A stretch of 64,000 nucleotides of DNA from Desulfobacterales bacterium (GTDB lineage Bacteria > Desulfobacterota > Desulfobacteria > Desulfobacterales > SpSt-501): contig JALOOU010000004.1 of the NCBI GenBank assembly GCA_025454255.1, positions 29,032 to 93,031 of the forward strand, written 5' to 3'. Each line of letters opens with the position of its first letter. Position 1 is the stretch's first letter. The position numbers and the translations under genes are program-made. Shown here piece after piece: positions 26,447 through 35,643 of this stretch. Under the pieces are notes generated by a model. It saw only the letters and a program-made list of their open reading frames with translations, made no database searches and had not been told where the DNA came from.

Positions 26447-28171
26447 ATGGCAGGCCTGATCTTGCAAGACGCCTACAAGCAGTTCACCCGCGACCAGGAC
26501 AAAGTCCTGCCGCCGCAAACCACCGTGGCGCGGTTGCGCGCAAAGCTGGGTCAGCTGCGCCTGGACATCCTGCAGGCAACCGAGCGCATCGACAGCGGCC
26601 GGCTCGGCATCCCGGTCTACATCAGCCGCTGCGGCCGGGACGCCGCCGGGGTCATCGGCACCCGCAAGCAGATGGGCAAGGGCGCCACGGCGGAGCAGGC
26701 CGAGGCCAGCGCCGTCATGGAGCTCGCCGAACGCTTCAGCTTCTTCAGCTTCGCACGGGACCAGCGCCGTTTCATCCGGGCCACCTACGCCGAGGTCCGG
26801 GACCGGGCCATCTCTTTTGAGCTGATCGCCCGGTCGGTCCACGACGCCTCGGAGGAGCTGGCCGTCAGCCGGCGCGTGTTCGAAGCTCTGCCGCTGAAGT
26901 GGACCGCGGCCTACAACCTCACGCGGGCAACCGAGTGCCTGGTGCCCTTCGACTGGTTCTACGCCATCAACGAATTCAACGGCCCGTCGGCGGGCAACTG
27001 CCGGGAGGAGGCGATTCTCCAGGGGGTCTGCGAGGTCGTCGAGCGCCATGTGTCCTCGGTCGTCAGCCGCACCCGCTTGCGGGTGCCCGCCATCCGCGCC
27101 TCGTCGGCGGCCGACCCGGCGGTACGGGAGATGCTCGCGAAATACGACCGCTGCGGGATTCGCCTGGTGATCTCGGACTTCACGCTCGACATGGGCATAC
27201 CGACGGTCGGCGTGCTCGCCGTCGACCCCTCCACGTTCCCCGAACGCAGCGAGATCGTCTGGACCGCCGGCACCACCCCGAGCCCCGAAAAGGCCCTGAG
27301 CAGAGCTCTGACCGAGGTCGCTCAGCTGGCCGGGGATTTCAACACCGGCGCCACCTATGTCGCCAGCGGCCTGCCCAAACCCCGGAGCCTGGAGGAGGTC
27401 GACCCTATCACCGAGCCTGCGGCGGTGGTGGACCTATCGAGCCTGCCGGATGTGTCGCACCCGAACATTCGGGTTGAAATCGAGAATTGTCTCCAGGCGC
27501 TCTCCCGCCGGGATCTTGAGGTCTTCGTGATCGACACCACGCATCCGGACCTGGCCGTTCCGGCCTGCTACACCCTCATCCCCGGGGCTCATTTCCGCGA
27601 GCGCACGCGCGGGACCGGGGTGGCGATGTTTTGCGTCAAGCTTCTCTCCGAGACCCTCGAGCCGGCCGAGGCCTTCCGGCGGCTGGCGGAGGTCGATGCG
27701 CTTTTGCCCGGAAAGTACTTCGTGCGGTTCCACATGGGGCTCTGCCGGTTGCGGGGCGGTGATCCGGACGGCGGGCTCGCCCTCTTCCGGCAGGCGCTGG
27801 CCCTGGGGCCGGACCCCGAGGAGGCGCCCACCGTCTACAGCTACCTGGGCGTTGCGCTGAAGGAGTTGGGGCGCTACGCGGAGGCGCAGGAGTTCCTGCG
27901 CCGGGGCGCAGAGCTGGACCCGGAGCGCACGGACCTGCACAACTTGATGGGGTTCTGCCACTACAAGCGCGGGGAATATGCGCAGGCCGTCGCCGCGTTT
28001 CAGCGCGTGCTCAGGATCGACCCGGCTTCCGCCATCGACCACGCCAACCTGGGCGTCAACTACCAGGCCTTAGGCGACAGCGACCGGGCGGTCGCGTGCT
28101 ATCGCACGGCCCTGTCGCTGGACCCCGGCATCGAGTTCGCCCGCCGCAACCTGGCGGCGCTCTCCGGCTGA
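26447..28171 (+). CDS. YcaO-domain protein with C-terminal TPR repeats
   Basis: 574 residues, ATG 26447 after AAAGGAGA. Residues about 60-400 are a YcaO domain with the three Glu-rich ATP/Mg helices: [29 protein letters not shown] and [14 protein letters not shown]. YcaO enzymes use ATP to activate a peptide amide, giving azolines or thioamides. E. coli YcaO instead supports RimO-dependent S12 methylthiolation. Residues about 440-570 are TPR units ([66 protein letters not shown]), likely a partner-binding arm. No TfuA, dehydrogenase, precursor peptide or rimO is nearby. It converges on a dynamin-like gene with 10 bases between. Confidence 0.88.
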   Translation: MAGLILQDAYKQFTRDQDKVLPPQTTVARLRAKLGQLRLDILQATERIDSGRLGIPVYISRCGRDAAGVIGTRKQMGKGATAEQAEASAVMELAERFSFFSFARDQRRFIRATYAEVRDRAISFELIARSVHDASEELAVSRRVFEALPLKWTAAYNLTRATECLVPFDWFYAINEFNGPSAGNCREEAILQGVCEVVERHVSSVVSRTRLRVPAIRASSAADPAVREMLAKYDRCGIRLVISDFTLDMGIPTVGVLAVDPSTFPERSEIVWTAGTTPSPEKALSRALTEVAQLAGDFNTGATYVASGLPKPRSLEEVDPITEPAAVVDLSSLPDVSHPNIRVEIENCLQALSRRDLEVFVIDTTHPDLAVPACYTLIPGAHFRERTRGTGVAMFCVKLLSETLEPAEAFRRLAEVDALLPGKYFVRFHMGLCRLRGGDPDGGLALFRQALALGPDPEEAPTVYSYLGVALKELGRYAEAQEFLRRGAELDPERTDLHNLMGFCHYKRGEYAQAVAAFQRVLRIDPASAIDHANLGVNYQALGDSDRAVACYRTALSLDPGIEFARRNLAALSG

Positions 28172-28181
28172 CCGGCAGCCC

Positions 28182-30422
28182 TCAGGTCGCCGCCGCGGCG
28201 ATGTCGCGCTTGAGACCGTCGATGGCCTCCTGAATGCGCCGGCAGTCCTGCGCCATGTCCGCCAGCACGGCCACGGCCTGAGCCTTGTCCTCCTGGCGGG
28301 CGCTCACCCCCTGCGCCAAGGCTCCGAAGTCGGCCGCGTAAGCCTGCAGCTGGCCGGCGGCGACCTCGGAGAGCCTCCCGGCGGCCATCTCGATCTGCAG
28401 GAAAAAATATTTGAATTTGATGTTTTCGCGGTAATCCCGGAGCTCCACGATCAGGGACTGCAGGGTTTCGCGCCGGATGCGCACCAAGCCCTCCCGCAGC
28501 GCGCGCAGGTCCTCCTCGCCTTCGCGAACGGTCTTTTTGAGAACTTTTTTGAACCCGCTCAGAACCCGGTAGAACCCGCGCCGCAGCAGGGCCTCGGTCC
28601 GCAGCCGCGCGGTGTAGTTGATGGCGCTGGCGAGCGGCGGGTGGCTTACGCCGGAGTTGCGCAGCAGACTCGCCACGCCGGGGATCGCCACCGCCTCCGA
28701 TGATCGGCAGTCGATGCGGATGCCGAGGCCCTCCATCAAGCCGCAGAACTCCTCGTAGGCATCCGCGATCAGACTCTGGTAAGGCGCCGCGATGGATTCC
28801 AGCTGCGCGCAGATCTGCGCCTCCTGGGCGGCAATGAAGCGGACGATTTCAGGGTTGACCTGCTCGGTGATGTAGGCATCGAGGGCGCGCTTGAACTCCT
28901 GGAACATCTGGTAGAGCGCCCGGGAGAACCCGCCCGCGCGGAGCGCTTCGCCGCAGCGCTCGGGGTCAAAGCGGGCGGAGCCGACAAACGCGGTGAGCCC
29001 CCGCGTCAGCTCGCCCGAGCCGTCGTCCAGGAACCGATTGACCTCGCTTGCGACCGACTGCCTGACCTTGGGCACGATGCCCGCCAGCGAGCTCTGCAGC
29101 GCCTTCAGGATCTGTGCGAACCGCTCCTGGTGCCGGCGGATGCGTTCGGCGACGCGGCGGGCATCGGCCGCATCGCGGGTCAGGATCTCCTGGTTGACGC
29201 CGATCCAGTTGGCCATCCCCGCGCGGATCACCCTCAAGTGCTCGACGGGGTTCTGAAAGAGAAGCGCGTGGCGCTTGCGGTTCAAGGTCGCGTGCAGCGC
29301 GCTGGCGAACCTCGCCGTTTCGGCCGTTGAGAAGTCGACGAGTTCCGCATCCGCGCGCCAGAGTTCCAGTCGGCGGCGGTCCCGCTCGGCCAGGGGGGAG
29401 GCGGCGGCAAAGAGGTTGTAGAGCGCCGAAAAGGTAAACAGCTTCGCTCCGGCGGCGATCAGGCTGAGCTCCTCGGACACCCGGCGAACCGAGGCCTGCA
29501 GGTTGCCCAGCGAGGGGTGCTCGCTGAAATCGCAGTTCAACACGAAAAGGCAGCTGTCCAGAATCCCCATGCGGCTGATCATGGACAGGAACTTGATGTC
29601 GGCCTGCCGCAGGCCGGTGCGGCTGCTGATCACATAGACCAGCAGGTGGGCCAGACGCAAGTAATCCTGCACCATCGCCAGGTGCAGCGGGTTGGAGGAG
29701 TCGCTGCCCTGGCAGTCGGCGATCTCGACGCCGCTGCCCACGCCGGCGGTGGGGACGTCCAGCTGAATGTCGCGCAGATACACGGAGAGGGACTCGTTGC
29801 CGGTAAAGGCCCAATGATCGATGAACCGATCGCTTTCGAAGCCGTGCACGACCGGCTCCTCGCCCAGGAAGCGGCTGACCGTGTCGTAGCCCTCAAGATA
29901 GCAGGAGAGCAGCACCAGATTGCGGTTGCGGGCATCGTCGCTGATGCGCTGCTCGCCGTTCAGGGACTGCAAAGCCCGGGCGAGGCCGGCGCGCTCCTGC
30001 TCACGGCGGATGTCGAAGGGATCCTGGGCGCTGCGCCAGTTCACATCGGGGAACAGGACCAGCGCCTGCTGCATGTCGGTGTTCACCTCCGCCCAGGTTT
30101 TGAAGAAAAGGGTCGCTTTCAACCGCTGCCCGGGGCGCACCCGCGTGACGATGGAGGTCACGACCCCGGCGCCGCGTTTGAGAAGATCACCGTTGAGCAG
30201 CGAGTTCAAAAGGGTGCTTTTGCCCGATTTGATCGGTCCGACGACGGCCACGCGCACGGTGTTCTCGGCCACGCGCTGCGGCAGCGCGGCGCAGGTCTTC
30301 TCCCACTCCGCGAAGCGGTAATCGGAAAGCCCGGGAATGCGTCGCACCGCGCGAAACAGAGCGAGCAGGCCGTCGTTGGCCGACAGCAGGCGTTGCTTTT
30401 GGTCTTCGGTTCCATCCATCAT
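28182..30422 (-). CDS. Dynamin-family large GTPase
   Basis: 746 residues. The G domain has the P-loop VVGPIKSGKSTLLNSLL (about 61-77), a switch I threonine in GVVTSIVTRV, a G3 motif IADCQGSD (DxxG with Gln), and a weak G4 (LNCDF instead of T/NKxD). Residues 330-746 are almost wholly helical, as in bacterial dynamin-like stalk/trunk bundles. No transmembrane helix is clear, so it is probably peripheral at the inner membrane, acting in membrane remodelling or stress protection. ATG 30419 is an equal start. It stands alone; bacterial dynamins often come in pairs, and no second one is here. Confidence 0.82.
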   Translation of the reverse strand: MMDGTEDQKQRLLSANDGLLALFRAVRRIPGLSDYRFAEWEKTCAALPQRVAENTVRVAVVGPIKSGKSTLLNSLLNGDLLKRGAGVVTSIVTRVRPGQRLKATLFFKTWAEVNTDMQQALVLFPDVNWRSAQDPFDIRREQERAGLARALQSLNGEQRISDDARNRNLVLLSCYLEGYDTVSRFLGEEPVVHGFESDRFIDHWAFTGNESLSVYLRDIQLDVPTAGVGSGVEIADCQGSDSSNPLHLAMVQDYLRLAHLLVYVISSRTGLRQADIKFLSMISRMGILDSCLFVLNCDFSEHPSLGNLQASVRRVSEELSLIAAGAKLFTFSALYNLFAAASPLAERDRRRLELWRADAELVDFSTAETARFASALHATLNRKRHALLFQNPVEHLRVIRAGMANWIGVNQEILTRDAADARRVAERIRRHQERFAQILKALQSSLAGIVPKVRQSVASEVNRFLDDGSGELTRGLTAFVGSARFDPERCGEALRAGGFSRALYQMFQEFKRALDAYITEQVNPEIVRFIAAQEAQICAQLESIAAPYQSLIADAYEEFCGLMEGLGIRIDCRSSEAVAIPGVASLLRNSGVSHPPLASAINYTARLRTEALLRRGFYRVLSGFKKVLKKTVREGEEDLRALREGLVRIRRETLQSLIVELRDYRENIKFKYFFLQIEMAAGRLSEVAAGQLQAYAADFGALAQGVSARQEDKAQAVAVLADMAQDCRRIQEAIDGLKRDIAAAAT

Positions 30423-30482
30423 CGTTATACACCTGATTGCCGTGGGCGCGGCCGACGCACGGCGCCGGCAGCGGGCGCGGCC

Positions 30483-30511
30483 TTGTGGGGCCGGCCGATT
30501 AATGGTATGCT
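30483..30511 (+). promoter_or_regulatory. Candidate promoter of the Cys-rich small protein
   Basis: TTGTGG (30483-30488), 17 bases, TATGCT (30506-30511), 84 bases before ATG 30595. The match is moderate, but it lies in the only AT-richer patch between the divergent genes. Confidence 0.4.
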
Positions 30512-30594
30512 GCTGCGTAGAGTCGATCCGGGAAAGAGCGCGCTTCGCCCTTCATCCTGCAACGGGGCCGGCGCGCTCGAGAGGGATTTACGGC

Positions 30595-30741
30595 ATGTCC
30601 GAAAAGAACCCTGAGTGCCCGCTCTGCAACCCGCTGAACTGCAAAGAGTACCACAATCCGAAAGTGTGCGCCTTCGCCCGCCGCGACAAAGCCTGCCTCA
30701 AGCGCAAACGGGCGAAAGGCAAGCTGGCGCCCCCTGCCTGA
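30595..30741 (+). CDS. Small cysteine-rich basic protein (48 aa)
   Basis: Starts at ATG 30595 after GAGAGG. Five cysteines lie at residues 8, 11, 16, 25 and 34 (CPLCNPLNC…C…C), then a Lys/Arg-rich tail. The spacing CxxC-x4-C suggests a zinc knuckle or metal site. The basic end suggests nucleic-acid or ribosome contact (inference). I do not know a named family. It lies between the dynamin gene, divergent, and yqgE, convergent with six bases between. Confidence 0.65.
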   Translation: MSEKNPECPLCNPLNCKEYHNPKVCAFARRDKACLKRKRAKGKLAPPA

Positions 30742-30747
30742 CCCGCT

Positions 30748-31317
30748 TCAGGCGTTCCCGGCCGTGCCGGAGAGCATGGCCGGGCTGACACCGATCCGGC
30801 GCACGGCCTCCTCCCAGCGCGCCGCGAGCGGCAGCGCGAAAATGGCTTCGTCGAAAACGGGGTGGGTCAGCCAGGCGTTGTCACGGATCTCCATCTCCAG
30901 CTGACCGGGGCCCCAGCCGGCGCAGCCCAAACTGATCAGAAACGATGTCGGCCCTCGCCCCAGGGCGAGGGCCTCCAGGATATCCCGCGTGTTGCTGAGG
31001 GCGAGCGTCGGGGTCACCATCAGGCTCCCCTCCCAGCCGAACGGCTGGCCGTGGAGGATGAAAATCTCCCCCGCGTGCACCGGCCCGCCGATGTGGACCG
31101 GGATCTGCCCGGCGTTCGGGCCGCAGGCGATATCCAGCTCCTCGAAGAGGTCCTTGCCGCTCAGCAGCTCGTGCCGCCGGTTGATGACAATCCCCATCGC
31201 ACCCTGCGCGCTGTGTTCGCAAAGGCAGGTGACGGTCAGAGAGAAATTGGGGTCGGTCAGGCCGGGCATGGCCATGAGAAAATGCCCTTTCAGCGATTCG
31301 GGGGCGGCGGCGTGCAT
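30748..31317 (-). CDS. YqgE/AlgH family protein
   Basis: 189 residues covering the entire YqgE/AlgH domain. Typical features are the N-terminal LKGHFLMAMPGLTDPNFSLTVTCLCEH, GAMGIVINRR, VHIGGPVHAGEIFILH and LGCAGWGPGQLEMEIRDNAWL. It is cytoplasmic. The name AlgH comes from a Pseudomonas alginate regulator, but the biochemical role is unresolved. It follows the cyclase gene on the same strand with 10 bases between, so the two are probably co-transcribed. Confidence 0.92.
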   Translation of the reverse strand: MHAAAPESLKGHFLMAMPGLTDPNFSLTVTCLCEHSAQGAMGIVINRRHELLSGKDLFEELDIACGPNAGQIPVHIGGPVHAGEIFILHGQPFGWEGSLMVTPTLALSNTRDILEALALGRGPTSFLISLGCAGWGPGQLEMEIRDNAWLTHPVFDEAIFALPLAARWEEAVRRIGVSPAMLSGTAGNA

Positions 31318-31327
31318 GGCCTCATCA

Positions 31328-34021
31328 CTAATCGGGATCAGCGCACTTTGTCAAGGCGCAACCGCGGCGGCGGCCGTCGGCCTCAGCTGAGCGCCTGAGG
31401 ATTCCCGCAACGGGGCGGGCATCCGCGGCCGTCGGGGCCTCCGGGGGCGGCGGAGCGGCGGCAGGCACCAGCTCAAAGACCGCCATCCCCTCGAGCTCGG
31501 AGGCGGCCTCCCGCGGCAGGCTCACGCGGCGGACCTCCGGGCGGAACTGCAGATCGCGCAAGGTCGCCTCGGATACGAGAATGCGGCTGTCGCAGGCCTT
31601 GGCCAGCGCCTGCATCCGAAACACGCGGTTCACCGGATCGCCGATGACGGTGTAGTCCATCTTTTTTTCAAACCCGATGTTGCCCGCGATCACCTCGCCG
31701 GTATGGATGCTGATGCCCATCCCCACGGAGTGCCCGAGCTCCTCGAGCAGGGCCCGGTTCACAGCGCCCAGCTCCGCCTGCATGCGCACCGCTGCGGCGA
31801 CGGCGGAGTCGGCGTCGCCCTCGCTCGTGGTCGGTGCCCCGAACAGGGCGAGAAAGCCGTCCCCGAGGTATTTGTCGACGATCCCGTGGTGTGCGAACAC
31901 GATGCCGCCCATGACCGTGAAAAACCGGTTCAGCAGCTGCACCGTCTTGCGGGGCCCGATCCTTCGTGCGATTCCGGAGAAGCCGCGGATGTCGACGTTC
32001 AGCAGGGTGATGGTCTTCAGCTCCTCGAGGACGGGCCGCTCTGCACCGCCGGCGTGCAGGATCGAGTCGATCACGTGTTTGGGGACGAACTTCTGGAAGA
32101 TCCGGCGCACGTCGCGCTCGTGTTCGGCCGCGGCGACGGTCTCCTTGTAGAGCCGGGCATTCTCGAGCGCGATGCACACCGAGGCGGCGATGGCCTGGAG
32201 CAGGTCGCGGTCGTTGGCGTCGAAGTCGCCGCCGGCTTTGTTCACCACTTCGATGACGCCGATTACCCGTCCCTGGGAAATCATCGGCACGCACAGCGCC
32301 GAGCGCGGTTGAAACGGCGCCGCATCGCCGGCGGTGGGCAGAAACGGCGAGGAGGCCTTGATGTCATTGGCGATCACCGCCTCGCCCCTGGCGGCAACGG
32401 TGCCCGCTATCCCCTGCCCCATCTTCAGGCGCCGCTCGGCGCCGGCCGGGCGCTGCCCGGGAAAGGCGACCGCCACCTCGAGGTCCTGGCCCTTCAGAAA
32501 GAGCAGCGAGCCCGCCTCTGCGTCGATGACCTCGCGGACCATGTCGACGGTGAAGTTCAACACCTTTTTTATGTCGAAGGTGGAGGAGGCCAAAGCGGTG
32601 CCGGCCCGTCGAATGGCCTCGATTTCCCGGTCGCGTTTGACCACCGCGGTCAGCAGCCGGTTGCGGTCGAGCGCCAGGGCGAGCCCCCCGGCCGTCCAGG
32701 CGATGAGGTCGCGGGCGGCAGCGAAGGAGAGCGGCTCGCGTCCGGCCAGTGCCAGCACTCCGAACACATCGCCCCCGGCCTTCAGCGGGGCGAGCAGACA
32801 GCAGCTGCAGCCCAGCTCCACCGCCGCCTGGTCGCCCAGCAGGGGCTGGAGGCAGGCCTCCCCCTCCAGCAGCAGCGGCGACTCCTGCCGCAGGGCTTTT
32901 TCGACCAGGCTGCCCTGAAGCGGATAGGGCGTCTGTTTGAGCCAGCGGCAGGCGCCGGGGCCCAGCAGCTCCCGCACCTGCACGAACCCCGCCTGGGTTT
33001 CGCTGCGGGTGCAGACGAGTGCCGCTTCGAAGGCCACCGCGCCGCGCAGCTCCTGCAGCGCCACGTGCAGCAGTTCGCCGTCCCGAAAGCTTGAATTCAG
33101 GGTTTTCACCAGCCGCGCCATCGTGCCCCGTTCCGCCTCGGCGCGCTCGTTCTGCCGAAGCAGCCGCAGGTTTTCGTAGGTGAATGCGGCGTGGCTCAGC
33201 AGCGGGGTGAGCAGGTCGATGTCCCCGGTGCCGTAGACGCGCCGGGGGTTGCGGCTGGACACGGTCAAGACCCCGATCACCTCGAGGCTGGTCTTGATGG
33301 GCATGCAGACGAAGGAGCAGGTGCCGTAGTGCTCGTGGTTGGTGCGCCCGAAGCGCCGGTCGGTTTCGATGTTCTCCACCACCAGGGGGGCCTTGTTCAG
33401 GACGGCATATTTGGCGATGCTCGTGTCGAAATCGATCCGGTCCCCGGGGCTGGCGAACCGCCCCAGGCCGATCGTGGTTTTGACCAAAAACCGCCGCGGC
33501 TCCGAACGCTCGAGCAGCAGCACCGAACCCATGTCCGAGGCGGTCAGCAGCAGGGCCCGCTCCAAACTGATGTGCAGGACCTCATCCGGATCGAAGGTGA
33601 CCGCGCAGAGCTCCGAGAGTTCCTTGAGCACCGAGAGGTTGGCCGATTTCGTGTCCCGCTCCTCCAGCGCCCGGGTGAACTGGGTCTTGACGCTCTGGAA
33701 GGATTCGGCGATGGCGTGCAGTTCATCCACGACGGCCGCGGAATGGGCCCCGGCGGCGCCGGCCGCACCGCTCATCGTGTCGGAGATGGCCGTGATGCGG
33801 TCGAAGACGGACCTCAGGACGTGCAGCCCGATGAAGGCGACCACCAGCAGGCCCAGAAAAAAATAGGGCATCGCGGCGTCGGCGAGCAGGTTGTAGCGGA
33901 TGCTGAAGAGGATCATGCCCACGGCCGGAAAAATGAAAAAAAGGCCGAAGGCCAGGGTGAGCTTGCGCTGCAACCGGGTTCGGGGTCGGTTCGTTACGCG
34001 TGGCCGGCAGGAGCTGTCCAT
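31328..34021 (-). CDS. Membrane-anchored GAF-domain class III nucleotide cyclase
   Basis: 897 residues. Two membrane helices (about 22-42 and 50-70) precede a HAMP-like helix and GAF domains at roughly 150-290 and 480-630, with a more divergent one between. A class III cyclase domain runs about 650-850 and keeps both metal aspartates (NVDIRGFSGIAR and DKYLGDGFLALFG) and the end MDYTVIGDPVNRVFRMQ. It should make cAMP, or possibly cGMP, in response to a ligand or redox signal. A promoter at 34031-34059 lies so close that the mRNA may be nearly leaderless. yqgE follows. Confidence 0.88.
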   Translation of the reverse strand: MDSSCRPRVTNRPRTRLQRKLTLAFGLFFIFPAVGMILFSIRYNLLADAAMPYFFLGLLVVAFIGLHVLRSVFDRITAISDTMSGAAGAAGAHSAAVVDELHAIAESFQSVKTQFTRALEERDTKSANLSVLKELSELCAVTFDPDEVLHISLERALLLTASDMGSVLLLERSEPRRFLVKTTIGLGRFASPGDRIDFDTSIAKYAVLNKAPLVVENIETDRRFGRTNHEHYGTCSFVCMPIKTSLEVIGVLTVSSRNPRRVYGTGDIDLLTPLLSHAAFTYENLRLLRQNERAEAERGTMARLVKTLNSSFRDGELLHVALQELRGAVAFEAALVCTRSETQAGFVQVRELLGPGACRWLKQTPYPLQGSLVEKALRQESPLLLEGEACLQPLLGDQAAVELGCSCCLLAPLKAGGDVFGVLALAGREPLSFAAARDLIAWTAGGLALALDRNRLLTAVVKRDREIEAIRRAGTALASSTFDIKKVLNFTVDMVREVIDAEAGSLLFLKGQDLEVAVAFPGQRPAGAERRLKMGQGIAGTVAARGEAVIANDIKASSPFLPTAGDAAPFQPRSALCVPMISQGRVIGVIEVVNKAGGDFDANDRDLLQAIAASVCIALENARLYKETVAAAEHERDVRRIFQKFVPKHVIDSILHAGGAERPVLEELKTITLLNVDIRGFSGIARRIGPRKTVQLLNRFFTVMGGIVFAHHGIVDKYLGDGFLALFGAPTTSEGDADSAVAAAVRMQAELGAVNRALLEELGHSVGMGISIHTGEVIAGNIGFEKKMDYTVIGDPVNRVFRMQALAKACDSRILVSEATLRDLQFRPEVRRVSLPREAASELEGMAVFELVPAAAPPPPEAPTAADARPVAGILRRSAEADGRRRGCALTKCADPD

Positions 34022-34030
34022 ATCTGTTTC

Positions 34031-34059
34031 ATTCTATTCCAAAACCGGCGTTGCGGCAA
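34031..34059 (-). promoter_or_regulatory. Promoter placed at the cyclase start codon
   Basis: On the minus strand TTGCCG (34059-34054), 17 bases, TAGAAT (34036-34031). Nine bases then separate the -10 box from ATG 34021, leaving a leader of about 0-3 bases and no ribosome site. Confidence 0.6.
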
Positions 34060-34194
34060 GAAACGCCCCTACGACGGCCGCTTGACTTTCGCGCCGGCGG
34101 AGCCTACGCAGGGAAAAAAACACTTCAGCGAGGCCCCGGCAGACCGCCCGCCGAGCACGGCGGCGCCGGGAGCCGGGTCGGATCGGAGGCGGGC

Positions 34195-34635
34195 ATGCGG
34201 GCCGTGGTCCAACGCGTCAGCGAGAGTTGCGTGGCGGTTTCCGGCGAATCGATCGCCCGCATCGACCGCGGACTACTGGTGCTCTTGGGGGTCGGCGTCG
34301 CGGATACGACGCGGGAGGCGGACGCGCTGGCGGAAAAAATCGTCCATCTGCGCATCTTCGAAGACAGCGATGGGAAGCTCAACCGATCGCTGGTCGAGAC
34401 CGGAGGCGAGCTGCTCGTCGTCTCCCAGTTCACGCTGCTGGGGGAGTGCCGCGGCGGACGACGCCCCTCGTTCACGGCCGCCGCCCCCGCGGAGCTGGCC
34501 GCAGCCCTCTATGCGCACTTCGCGGCCGCGGCGGCCCGCTTCGGCATCCGGGTAAAAACCGGCCGGTTTCGCGCTCGCATGCAGGTCTCTCTGGTGAACG
34601 ACGGGCCGGTGACGCTGATCATCGACAGCCCTTAG
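34195..34635 (+). CDS. dtd: D-aminoacyl-tRNA deacylase
   Basis: 146 residues from ATG 34195 after GGAGG. It hydrolyses D-amino acids (and Gly on tRNA-Ala) from mischarged tRNA. The conserved start MRAVVQRVSESCVAV, the catalytic-region SQFTLLGECRGGRRPSF, the NDGPVT cross-subunit Gly-cisPro motif near the end, and the length all match. Repeat copy B begins directly at its stop codon, so the repeat is the 3' end of this transcript unless a terminator is hidden in it. Confidence 0.95.
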   Translation: MRAVVQRVSESCVAVSGESIARIDRGLLVLLGVGVADTTREADALAEKIVHLRIFEDSDGKLNRSLVETGGELLVVSQFTLLGECRGGRRPSFTAAAPAELAAALYAHFAAAAARFGIRVKTGRFRARMQVSLVNDGPVTLIIDSP

Positions 34636-34786
34636 AGCTGGTTTCATATTCCCGTCTGACGGCCGGGGGCCCGCCATGGCGGGATTGCAGGCCGCGCGCA
34701 CGTGCCCACACCCTGCTGGGGCTGCTGCGCTTTCGAATCAGCCTCCCGCCTTGCCCGCAACCGTGCTCCGGGGTTGTGAAAGCAGT
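34634..34786 (-). repeat. Dispersed intergenic repeat, copy B
   Basis: About 153 bp. It runs from AGAGCTGGTTTCAT, overlapping the dtd stop, to a TGTGAAAGCAGT end. The central CCCGCCATGGCGGG is at 34670-34683 and CCTTGCCCGCAACCGTG at 34749-34765. Over its whole length it aligns with the reverse complement of copy A (61794-61951), with long identical blocks such as CTGACGGCCGGG and GCCTTGCCCGCAACCGTG. The rest of the gap to 34866 shows nothing. Confidence 0.8.
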
Positions 34787-34866
34787 GATCGTCCCTTTTA
34801 CAAAATAACCCGACTCACCTGAAAGCCTGGCAATGGGTCCGGCGGGCTGTCGCGGCGCGGGGGGGC

Positions 34867-35637
34867 TCAGCCGGAGATGACGTGCGCGAACGCGCTGTGG
34901 TTGTGGATGGACTCGAAATTTTCGGCGCTGACCGAGAACCAGGTGATGTTGGCGTCGGAGCGCAGGCGCTGGGCGACGTCGCGCACGATGTCCTCGACGA
35001 ACTTGGCGTTGGAGTAAGCCCGCTCCGTCACGCATTTTTCGTCCACGCGCTTGAGAACCGAATAGACCTCGCTCGAGGCGCAGCCCTCCACGAGCTCGAT
35101 CATGTCCTCCAGCCAGATGAATTTTCGGAACCGCAGGCCGAGCCGGACCTCCCCGCGCTGGTTATGGGCCCCGAAGTCGCTGATTTCCTTGGAGCAGGGG
35201 CAGACCGAGGTGATCGGCACCACCACCTCCGACATCAGATCCACCCGCCCGGAGGCGTCGCTCGCGCCCACGATGCGGCAGCAGTAGTCCATCAGCCCCG
35301 TGGCCATGCTGATGGGGGCCTTCTTTTCGATGAAATAGGGAAAACTCATCTCCAGGTGGGCCGATGCGGCGTTCAGGCAGTTTTTCAAGTTCTGCAGGAT
35401 CAGGGCGAATTTCTTCAGCGACACTTCGGGTTTGAGAACGTGCAGCATCTCCACGAAGCGGCTCATGTGCGTGCCCTTGTAGTCGTGCGGCAGATCCACG
35501 AACATGTGGATGGTGGCCACCGTGTGCTGGAAGCCGTCGCGCCGGTCGCGAACGGTGATCGGGTAGCGCAGGTTCTTGATGCCCACCTTGTGGATGGGGA
35601 TGTTGCGGAAGTCGCGCTCGCTCTGAACGTCTCGCAT
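34867..35637 (-). CDS. folE2: GTP cyclohydrolase FolE2 (type IB)
   Basis: 256 residues. It converts GTP to dihydroneopterin triphosphate for folate and, in some bacteria, queuosine. Seen are IPIHKVGIKNLRYPI, the HMFVDLPHDYKGTHMSRF region, the metal cysteine in SVCPCSKEISDFGAHNQRG, and a conserved end with ESIHNHSAFA. FolE2 replaces zinc-dependent FolE in many anaerobes and can use other metals. It is followed upstream by ttcA, rpoZ and greA on the same strand with tiny gaps. Confidence 0.95.
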   Translation of the reverse strand: MRDVQSERDFRNIPIHKVGIKNLRYPITVRDRRDGFQHTVATIHMFVDLPHDYKGTHMSRFVEMLHVLKPEVSLKKFALILQNLKNCLNAASAHLEMSFPYFIEKKAPISMATGLMDYCCRIVGASDASGRVDLMSEVVVPITSVCPCSKEISDFGAHNQRGEVRLGLRFRKFIWLEDMIELVEGCASSEVYSVLKRVDEKCVTERAYSNAKFVEDIVRDVAQRLRSDANITWFSVSAENFESIHNHSAFAHVISG

Positions 35638-35643
35638 GGCGGC

